Of a DNA stretch of 7,227 nt, positions 1 through 4,756 are shown piece after piece. This DNA is from an uncultured Magnetococcales bacterium. Its GTDB lineage: Bacteria; Pseudomonadota; Magnetococcia; Magnetococcales; Magnetaquicoccaceae. Location of the stretch: assembly GCA_903913345.1 (NCBI GenBank), contig CAIWLA010000723.1, forward strand, positions 1 through 7,227. Reading direction: 5' to 3'. Below the pieces are notes generated by a model. The model was not told where the DNA came from. It searched no databases and saw only the letters and a program-made list of their open reading frames with translations. Within the stretch, counting starts at the first letter, position 1, and the number at the start of each line of letters is the position of its first letter. A program made the position numbers and the translations under genes.

Positions 1-1098
1 GGTGACCTCCACCCAGGGGGTCTGGCCCGTGGCACCCTCCGGGTTCGTGAAATGGACCACACCCCGCAAAAATTCCATGCGCGGATGGCGTTTATGCCAT
101 GTACCCCGAAAACAGGCCTGGAAGGACCTCTCTGGCTGGGGAGAGGCCCCCATCATTTTAAACAGGGCAGGCCGCACCATCAGGAGAAAAACGGTCAAAC
201 TGGAGACCGGATTGCCCGGCAGACCAAAAAAATGGGCACCCCCCAACCGGCCATACGCCTGGGGTTTGCCCGGCTTCATGGCCACCTGCCAAAAATGGAT
301 TTTTCCCTCTTTTTCCAGGATCTCTTTCACCAGATCATAGTCGCCGACCGATACCCCGCCGGTGCTGATCAGGGCATCGGCCTCTTCGCCCCCCCGCTGC
401 AATGCCGCTTCCATGGCCACCCGGTCATCGCGCACCAGGCCCAAATCCACCACCTCAACCCCCAGGAGGGTCAAGGCGGCCCGCAAGGCGGTCCGGTTGC
501 TGTCATACACCTGCCCAGGGGTCAGAGGGGTGCCGGCCTCCACCACCTCATCCCCGGTGGAGAGCAATGCGACCCGGAGGCGGCGGAAGAGGGGTACCGT
601 CACCCGACCCAACGCGGTCAGCAGCCCCAGATCCGCCACACCCAAACGCCGACCGGCGGGCAAAATCTCGCTCCCCTGGGCAATATCCTCGCCCGCCAGA
701 CGAATATGTTGTCCGGGTTGTTGTCCGGGGGGAATCATCACCCGATCGCCCTGGCGTTGGGCATGCTCCTGCATGACGATACAGTCGCTGCCCATGGGAA
801 CGGGTGCCCCGGTCATGATGCGCACGGCCTCTCCGGCATGGAGGGGTTCCAGGCGGTGGGAACCGGCGGGCAGATCGGCCACCACGCGCAGAGAGACGCC
901 CTCGGTGGATAGATCCTGGGTGCGCACCGCATAGCCGTCCATGGCGGAGTTGTCATGGTTGGGCACCGATTCGGTGGCCACGATGGGACGTGCCAAAACC
1001 CGTCCCAGGGCCTGGTGCAGTGCCCCCTCTCTCTCCTCTTCCCCGACGCACTGCACCTGGTCGAGGACGCGACGCTTGGCTTCAGCAAAAGAAATCAT
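1..1098 (-). CDS. moeA: Molybdopterin molybdenumtransferase MoeA (3' end outside window)
   Basis: MoeA inserts molybdate into adenylylated molybdopterin, the last common step of molybdenum cofactor synthesis in the cytoplasm. The frame reads from an ATG (complement of 1096-1098; protein begins MISFAEAKRRVLDQVQ) to the window edge with no stop. 366 codons are visible of about 400 usual for the family, so only the C-terminal domain IV tail is missing. Motifs in order: DNSAMDGYAV at residues 49-58, the conserved loop of the active-site region; STGDEVV at 180-186 and ISTGGVSVGDYD at 244-255, the MoCF-fold signatures that bind the pterin; then KPGKP and the GLPGNPVSS-like loop. An in-frame stop at 1111-1113 limits upstream extension; TTG (1108-1110) and CTG (1102-1104) are the only other nearby starts, and no strong Shine-Dalgarno is seen. 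It lies 33 bp downstream of the MoaE-MoaB gene on the same strand, so the two are probably co-transcribed. Family assignment is firm. Confidence 0.93.
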   Translation of the reverse strand, partial: MISFAEAKRRVLDQVQCVGEEEREGALHQALGRVLARPIVATESVPNHDNSAMDGYAVRTQDLSTEGVSLRVVADLPAGSHRLEPLHAGEAVRIMTGAPVPMGSDCIVMQEHAQRQGDRVMIPPGQQPGQHIRLAGEDIAQGSEILPAGRRLGVADLGLLTALGRVTVPLFRRLRVALLSTGDEVVEAGTPLTPGQVYDSNRTALRAALTLLGVEVVDLGLVRDDRVAMEAALQRGGEEADALISTGGVSVGDYDLVKEILEKEGKIHFWQVAMKPGKPQAYGRLGGAHFFGLPGNPVSSLTVFLLMVRPALFKMMGASPQPERSFQACFRGTWHKRHPRMEFLRGVVHFTNPEGATGQTPWVEVT

Positions 1099-1131
1099 GG
1101 CCAGTTTCAATTATATGGATTAATATTTGGG

Positions 1132-2046
1132 TTAATGATGTCCGCCCCCGTTGGCCATGCGCAGGGCATGGGGAACCAGATCGGCAATGGTTTCCAGGCT
1201 GTGGGTGGCTCCACGGGTGGAACCGGGCAGGTTGATGACCAGAGTCGTGCCACGGAAGGCCGCCACCCCACGGGTAAAGAGGGCATTGCGGGTCTGTTTC
1301 ATGCCGGCGGCGCGGATCTGCTCGGCAAAACCGGGCAACTCGCGCTGGCAGACGGCACGGGTGGCCTCCGGGGTGACATCGCGCGGTCCCGGACCGGTTC
1401 CGCCGGTGGTCAGAATCACATCCAGGGATTGGGTATCTGCCCACTGAATCAGGAGGTCTTGGATGCGCTGTCGATCGTCTGGCATCACGGTGCGGAGGGC
1501 GACCGTGGCCCCGAATCCCAGGACCAGTCTCTCCAGGGCCGCGCCGCTCTGGTCGGTGCTGTGGGTGCGGCTGTCGGACAAGGTCAGGATGGCCACCCGC
1601 AGTCCGGACCAGGAGACGGCTGGAGCGGCGGTGGGAGGGTGTATCCAACGCTCTTCCCCAGAGGAGAGGATCTCCTTTTTCCAGAAGGTGGCTTGGTGTT
1701 TGAGATGATCGATGACAAATCGACAGGCGAGAAAGGCATCAACACGATGACTCGCGGCCGCGATGACCAGGACAATCGGCTCACCGATGGCGAGTCGGCC
1801 AACCCGGTGTATCACCAACAACTCTTCGATGGCAAACCGGGCGCGGGCCGTCTGCTCAATCTTGGCCAACTCCGCTTCCGTCATGCCGGGATAGTGTTCC
1901 AGGGTCAAGGCAACCACCCCGGCGGTGTCGGTAAAGTCGCGCACGATCCCCAAAAAGGTGACGATGCCACCAATCCTGGGGTTGTCTCGGAGCAACCGGG
2001 ATATCTCCTCCTCGGACGAGAAATGCGCTTTCTGAATGCGAACCAT
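1132..2046 (-). CDS. moaE/moaB: MoaE-MoaB/MogA fusion: molybdopterin synthase large subunit plus molybdopterin adenylyltransferase domain
   Basis: One 304-residue frame carries two molybdenum cofactor enzymes. Residues 1-135 are MoaE, the subunit that with thiocarboxylated MoaD converts precursor Z to molybdopterin. It has GGIVTFLGIVRD, TLEHYPGMTEAEL, HR at 100-101, Lys116 and Lys123 (FWKKE); spacing among these matches the E. coli catalytic set His103/Arg104, Lys119 and Lys126. A short Pro/Ala linker (about 136-147) leads to a MoaB/MogA domain (148-304) starting with LRVAILTLSDSR, with TTGGTG at 213-218, RDVTPEA at 222-228 and INLPGSTRG near the end, the pattern of adenylyltransferases. The C-terminus is Gly/His rich. 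Start: ATG at 2044-2046 gives an N-terminus aligned with MoaE proteins and has GGAG upstream at a rather long 13-nt distance. An in-frame ATG at 2092-2094 adds 16 basic residues but has no Shine-Dalgarno. Which start is used is uncertain. moeA follows. Fusing consecutive pathway steps may help channel the unstable pterin (inference). Confidence 0.92.
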   Translation of the reverse strand: MVRIQKAHFSSEEEISRLLRDNPRIGGIVTFLGIVRDFTDTAGVVALTLEHYPGMTEAELAKIEQTARARFAIEELLVIHRVGRLAIGEPIVLVIAAASHRVDAFLACRFVIDHLKHQATFWKKEILSSGEERWIHPPTAAPAVSWSGLRVAILTLSDSRTHSTDQSGAALERLVLGFGATVALRTVMPDDRQRIQDLLIQWADTQSLDVILTTGGTGPGPRDVTPEATRAVCQRELPGFAEQIRAAGMKQTRNALFTRGVAAFRGTTLVINLPGSTRGATHSLETIADLVPHALRMANGGGHH

Positions 2047-2168
2047 GGTATGGCGTTCACTCCGCCTGTTACGTGAGGTTTCTCGTGTGTTCATCCAAAG
2101 TGGGCAGATCCGGTGGGCGGCTCTTTCCCCTTCCTTTAGTCTGATAGCACAAACCGACCCTTAACGTA

Positions 2169-2181
2169 CAGGTTTGACCTG
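2169..2181. promoter_or_regulatory. Palindrome in the moaE leader, possible operator
   Basis: CAGGT-TTG-ACCTG is a perfect 5-bp inverted repeat with a 3-nt centre. It lies about 125 bp upstream of the preferred moaE-moaB start, in the only non-coding stretch that can hold that operon's promoter. Seven T residues follow on the plus strand (2187-2193), but no plus-strand gene precedes it, so a terminator role is unlikely. A protein binding site is possible but unproven. No convincing -35/-10 pair or Moco riboswitch fold was recognised here. Confidence 0.25.
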
Positions 2182-2210
2182 AGCGGTTTTTTTAAATGGC
2201 TGTCCACACC

Positions 2211-2250
2211 AGAAAACGGGGCGCAGGGAAGGGGGGACTTCCCTGCGCCC
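2211..2250 (-). terminator. Intrinsic terminator of the XRE/S24 repressor gene
   Basis: A perfect 13-bp stem (2219-2231 pairing with 2238-2250, GC-rich) encloses a 6-nt loop. Read on the minus strand the stem is followed by CGTTTTCT, a short U-tract. It sits about 65 bp past the repressor stop codon and before the moaE leader, so it should separate the repressor transcript from the molybdenum cofactor operon. Confidence 0.75.
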
Positions 2251-2316
2251 TGTACTTCGGCGGGCTGTACCCCCGACATCAGAATGGCGGCGGTGGCGTG
2301 AGACTGGCGTGTCGGG

Positions 2317-2991
2317 TTAATATTCCTTATACTTCCCGACAATCACACCACAGACTCTGATGGCACCCTGGACATCGATCAGGGGATAACGGGAGTTCAT
2401 GGGTTTCAGATAGGTCCGGTTGCCGACGACGATCAACTGCTTGAAGGTGGCCAGGGAGTCGCCTTCCATGCGGGCGACCAGGAACTGGTTGTGTTTGCCG
2501 GGCAGTGTGGGATCGACGATGATGATTTCGCCCTCCTGAAACTCCGGTTCCATGGAGTCGTCCGGGACACGCAGGGCATAAGTGCGGTCGCTGGACCGGG
2601 GGGCAACGGGGATCCAGGCCTCCACGGACTTGGGGTGGAAAGAGTCGGCTGGCTCTTCACACGACCGGCTGGCATCATCCCAGGAGATGAGAGGCAGTCG
2701 GGCAAAGATCGGTGCCCGGTAGATCTCTCCGTCTTCGGCGGCTTTGGCAAATTCGGCCTGGTTCATGCCGGGTGTTGCCCCGATGAGTGACATTTCGCCA
2801 CGTCCGGTATCCAGCCAAATGGGATCCACGCCACAGGTCAGGGCGATGGCGACCGTGCGTCGGGAGGACTTGGATCGACCACACTCCAGCTTGTGGACGG
2901 CCGTCTGGCTGATGCCGACCCGGTCCGCCAACTCCTTCTGGGTCAATTTTGCCTGCTTGCGAGCTGTTTGAATGCGTTCACTGAGGGTCAT
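2317..2991 (-). CDS. Phage-type transcriptional repressor, XRE helix-turn-helix plus S24 (LexA-like) peptidase domain
   Basis: A 224-residue DNA-binding repressor of the CI/C2 type. Residues 4-60 form an HTH_3 domain (TQKELADRVGISQTAVHKLE at 17-36, then the VDPIWLDTGRGEM hinge typical of phage repressors). Residues about 95-220 form an S24 domain: Ser146 in DDSMEP and Lys184 in ATFKQL are the expected nucleophile and general base, 38 residues apart, close to the LexA spacing. The strand before it reads LPLISWDDASRS, matching the PLISW..AG cleavage strand of P22 C2-like repressors, but with Ala107-Ser108 instead of Ala-Gly. In this family RecA-stimulated self-cleavage at that bond relieves repression after DNA damage; here cleavage may be slow or lost (inference). 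The ATG has AAGGA nine bases upstream and a good palindrome just beyond, suggesting autoregulation. No phage structural genes adjoin it, so it may be a domesticated or solitary regulator. Its targets are not identifiable from this window. Confidence 0.92.
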   Translation of the reverse strand: MTLSERIQTARKQAKLTQKELADRVGISQTAVHKLECGRSKSSRRTVAIALTCGVDPIWLDTGRGEMSLIGATPGMNQAEFAKAAEDGEIYRAPIFARLPLISWDDASRSCEEPADSFHPKSVEAWIPVAPRSSDRTYALRVPDDSMEPEFQEGEIIIVDPTLPGKHNQFLVARMEGDSLATFKQLIVVGNRTYLKPMNSRYPLIDVQGAIRVCGVIVGKYKEY

Positions 2992-3000
2992 GGTGTTTCA

Positions 3001-3005
3001 TCCTT
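3001..3005 (-). promoter_or_regulatory. Ribosome binding site of the repressor gene
   Basis: AAGGA on the minus strand ends nine bases before the ATG at 2989-2991. This good spacing fixes the repressor start. Confidence 0.75.
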
Positions 3006-3009
3006 GTTC

Positions 3010-3027
3010 GAGTTATTGCAACAACTC
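3010..3027. promoter_or_regulatory. Candidate repressor operator, 18-bp palindrome
   Basis: GAGTTATTG-CAACAACTC is an inverted repeat with one mismatched pair in nine. It begins 19 bp upstream of the repressor start codon, just beyond its ribosome binding site. A related half-site GTTGTTG recurs at 3046-3052, followed by an imperfect partner (TTGCAAG). This is the size and placement expected of an autoregulatory operator for an XRE dimer. That the neighbouring repressor binds it is inference. Confidence 0.5.
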
Positions 3028-3207
3028 CATAAGTAACCTGTTTTGGTTGTTGTTTGCAAGATTAAAAGATGCGCTTCGGGTTGTTTTTTTTAATATATTG
3101 ATTTAATTGTTTTTTACACCGTTCAGCCACCGAAGCAGAGGGACATGCTAATGGGTTCGTTCCGTGTTCACCGGGGCAATACATGCCCCCGTCTCCGCCG
3201 CTGTGAA

Positions 3208-3248
3208 AAAAACGGAAAATACACGAAATTCGACAAACATCCGTTTTT
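3208..3248. repeat. Inverted repeat, 9-bp arms
   Basis: AAAAACGGA (3208-3216) is perfectly complementary to TCCGTTTTT (3240-3248), enclosing 23 bases that hold a small CGAA-A-TTCG palindrome. Arms of A and T runs around CGG could fold as a weak terminator on either strand or serve as a binding site. Its function is unknown. Confidence 0.35.
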
Positions 3249-3255
3249 ATCGGTT

Positions 3256-3286
3256 TTGACGCCGATTGGACAGATGATTGAATAGA
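3256..3286 (+). promoter_or_regulatory. Possible promoter of the yajD-like gene
   Basis: TTGACG (3256-3261) is a good -35 element. The best -10 match, AATAGA (3281-3286), is poor and 19 bp away, so this is only a candidate. It would give a 5' leader of roughly 95 bases. Confidence 0.22.
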
Positions 3287-3372
3287 AAGTTCCTGTTTTT
3301 TTTCCCGGTTTCGCTTTAGATTTTCTCTTGAACCGTTATCTCATGGGGTATCGGGATCTTCACCGAAAAGCA

Positions 3373-3378
3373 AAGGAG
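3373..3378 (+). promoter_or_regulatory. Ribosome binding site of the yajD-like gene
   Basis: AAGGAG lies ten bases before the ATG at 3389. It favours this start over the internal ATG at 3467, which has no comparable signal. Confidence 0.75.
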
Positions 3379-3388
3379 TTTTCATACC

Positions 3389-3799
3389 ATGCTCAGGAAT
3401 GTTCGCCGTCCAGTTGGACCCAAAGCGGGTTCCAATCGCTCAGAAAAATTGGAAAAAATCATATCCATGGCCCGTTCGGATGCCGGGGCGCGTCAGGCGG
3501 GCTATCGGGCGCAATCCCTGAAGATCCATCCCTGGGTCTGTGCACGGTGTGGTCGGGCGTTTGACCAGGAAAACCTGACCGAATTGACCGTCCATCACAA
3601 GGACCACAACCACGATAACAATCCAGCCAACGGGAGCAACTGGGAAAATCTCTGCGTCTACTGCCACGATAATGAGCACGCCCGTTACACGGATCATCTC
3701 GCGGCGGACGGCATGGATACCGCATCGGAGCCGGACAGTGCGGCCACGCATAACCCATTTGCCCATCTCAAGGAGCTTTTGCAGAAGGGTCAGGGGTAG
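3389..3799 (+). CDS. yajD: YajD-like HNH nuclease family protein
   Basis: A 136-residue protein closely resembling E. coli YajD, a small HNH-fold protein of undefined cellular role. Matching stretches are YRAQSLKIHPWVCARCGR (39-56), LTVHHKDHNHDNNP (66-79), GSNWENLCVYCHDNEH (82-97) and the C-terminal NPFAHLKELL. Cys51/Cys54 and Cys89/Cys92 form the zinc site that frames the HNH motif. His69/His70 with Asn84 and His93/His97 supply the catalytic and metal ligands expected of the fold, so nothing essential appears lost. It carries about 26 extra N-terminal basic residues compared with the roughly 115-residue E. coli protein. An ATG at codon 27 would remove them, but the strong AAGGAG before the first ATG supports the longer form. 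It is transcribed divergently from the S24 repressor and toward adk, 179 bp away. Nuclease activity is inferred from fold only. Confidence 0.9.
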   Translation: MLRNVRRPVGPKAGSNRSEKLEKIISMARSDAGARQAGYRAQSLKIHPWVCARCGRAFDQENLTELTVHHKDHNHDNNPANGSNWENLCVYCHDNEHARYTDHLAADGMDTASEPDSAATHNPFAHLKELLQKGQG

Positions 3800-3965
3800 G
3801 GTGTATCGAACACAATGGAGCAAAGGGGCATCCTTTGTCTGGAGGGCGGAAAAAAATTATCGTGAGACTCTTTTTTACCGGTGAATGGCTGCGGAAAATT
3901 TGCTAATGTTAAGAGCCTGTCCGTTCGTCTGCAAGACTCAAATACTGAAAAATCAAAGAAAACAA

Positions 3966-3970
3966 GGGAG
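3966..3970 (+). promoter_or_regulatory. Ribosome binding site of adk
   Basis: GGGAG ends eight bases before the ATG at 3979. It chooses that ATG over the in-frame GTG at 3970, which overlaps the Shine-Dalgarno itself. Confidence 0.75.
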
Positions 3971-3978
3971 TGGTTGTC

Positions 3979-4620
3979 ATGAAGTTGATTCTTATGGGGC
4001 CTCCTGGTGCTGGCAAGGGAACCCAGGCCCGCCGGATTGCCGAAACCTACGGCGTCCCTCAGTTGTCCACGGGGGATATGCTGCGGGCTGCCGTCAAGGC
4101 CGGTACAGAAGTGGGACGCAAAGCCAAGTCGGCCATGGAGAGCGGTGGGCTGGTCACCGACGATATTGTGGTCGGGATCATTGCCGATCGGATTGGTGAG
4201 GCGGATTGTGCCAAAGGATTCATTCTGGACGGTTTCCCCCGTACCGTGGCACAGGCGGGGGCGTTGGATGCCATGCTGACCGAGCGTGGGCTCAAGATTG
4301 ATCATGTGATCGACATTACAGCGGATACCGAGGCGTTGGTTTCCAGGATCACGGGTCGCAGTACCTGTGCACAGTGTGGCGAGGGGTATCATGCCGTCCA
4401 TAAAAAGCCGGCGACTGCCCATGTGTGCGACAAGTGTGGTGGAACGTTGACCACCCGTGCGGATGACAATGAAGAGACGGTACGCAACCGTTTGGCCGTG
4501 TACCACCAGCAGACGGCCCCTGTCATTGATCATTATCGCAATGGTGGTCGGTTTCAAACGGTGGACGGCATGCAGCAGATGGATACGGTGTTTGCCCGGT
4601 TGTGCGCCATCTTGGGATGA
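3979..4620 (+). CDS. adk: Adenylate kinase, long form with four-cysteine zinc LID
   Basis: Adenylate kinase interconverts ATP + AMP and 2 ADP in the cytosol, setting the energy charge. The 213-residue length fits the long bacterial form. P-loop GPPGAGKGT at residues 7-15; AMP-binding segment STGDMLR at 30-36 and the following NMP-bind helices to about 59; signature GFILDGFPRT at 80-89 (Arg88); Arg123 and Arg127 at the entrance of the LID. The LID (about 126-160) has Cys130/Cys133 and Cys150/Cys153, the four-cysteine zinc knuckle common in Gram-positive enzymes and in some proteobacteria, in place of the hydrogen-bonded LID of E. coli. Arg160 and Arg171 complete the active site. The 179-bp gap upstream is fairly AT-rich and should carry the promoter, but I could not choose a convincing -35/-10 pair. 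hppA begins 136 bp downstream on the same strand. Confidence 0.96.
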   Translation: MKLILMGPPGAGKGTQARRIAETYGVPQLSTGDMLRAAVKAGTEVGRKAKSAMESGGLVTDDIVVGIIADRIGEADCAKGFILDGFPRTVAQAGALDAMLTERGLKIDHVIDITADTEALVSRITGRSTCAQCGEGYHAVHKKPATAHVCDKCGGTLTTRADDNEETVRNRLAVYHQQTAPVIDHYRNGGRFQTVDGMQQMDTVFARLCAILG

Positions 4621-4642
4621 TGGGTGGTTTGATGGGTGGTTT
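4619..4642. repeat. Tandem 12-bp duplication at the adk stop codon
   Basis: GATGGGTGGTTT occurs twice in direct succession (4619-4630 and 4631-4642), and a further TGATGG follows. The first copy starts inside the adk stop codon. It is probably a replication-slippage duplication, with no recognised function. Confidence 0.7.
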
Positions 4643-4667
4643 TGATGGCGTGAGCGTGTGGAGAAAT

Positions 4668-4690
4668 GGCCAGGATGGCCTCTTTTGTCT
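4668..4690 (+). terminator. Weak hairpin between adk and hppA, possible attenuator
   Basis: GGCCA-GGA-TGGCC (4668-4680) forms a 5-bp stem with a 3-nt loop followed by TCTTTTGTCT. The stem is short and the U-tract interrupted, so at most partial termination after adk is expected; it may equally be chance. Confidence 0.25.
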
Positions 4691-4742
4691 ACACCTTCAA
4701 AGAGGGATTTTTGGGACTTGGGTGTCTATTTCCTGACGGGAA

Positions 4743-4747
4743 AAGGA
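4743..4747 (+). promoter_or_regulatory. Ribosome binding site of hppA
   Basis: AAGGA lies nine bases before the ATG at 4757. It supports this start over the upstream in-frame GTG at 4658, whose extra 33 residues look unlike the family's membrane N-terminus. Confidence 0.7.
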
Positions 4748-4756
4748 AAACGAATT

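Larger units (their letters stand above)
2992..3388. other. AT-rich divergent control region, no gene seen
   Basis: This 397-bp gap separates the minus-strand repressor gene from the plus-strand yajD-like gene. It is clearly richer in A/T than the flanking coding DNA, especially about 3040-3115 and 3200-3330. It holds the repressor's ribosome binding site and palindrome, a 6-bp hairpin GGGGCA/TGCCCC (3173-3189), a larger inverted repeat (3208-3248), a possible promoter (3256-3286) and the yajD ribosome binding site. No reading frame with coding character or known RNA gene was recognised. Confidence 0.6.

Noticed and set aside
52..912. 286-codon plus-strand open frame opposite moeA
   Set aside because: His/Pro/Gly-rich shadow of the MoeA frame, with no family features.
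955..2076. 373-codon plus-strand open frame opposite moaE-moaB and moeA
   Set aside because: Gly/Gln/Asp-rich translation without domains, fully covered by the conserved molybdenum cofactor genes on the other strand.
2136..2342. 68-codon minus-strand open frame
   Set aside because: It overlaps the end of the repressor gene in another frame and runs straight through the terminator hairpin; no ribosome binding site or family seen.
2317..3799. Prophage or mobile island containing the repressor and HNH gene
   Set aside because: No integrase, structural, packaging or lysis genes and no att-like repeats were seen. YajD-like proteins also occur as ordinary chromosomal genes, so only a solitary-regulator reading is kept.
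3821..3837. CAAAGG/CCTTTG hairpin after the yajD-like gene as a terminator
   Set aside because: Only six pairs and no T-run follows (TCTGGAGG). A later T-run at about 3871-3876 has no adequate stem before it.
3790..4557. 255-codon minus-strand open frame opposite adk
   Set aside because: Antisense to adenylate kinase; no domain character.
4658..4756. Upstream GTG start for hppA adding 33 residues
   Set aside because: No Shine-Dalgarno, and the extra residues are not like family N-termini. The ATG at 4757 has AAGGA at good spacing.
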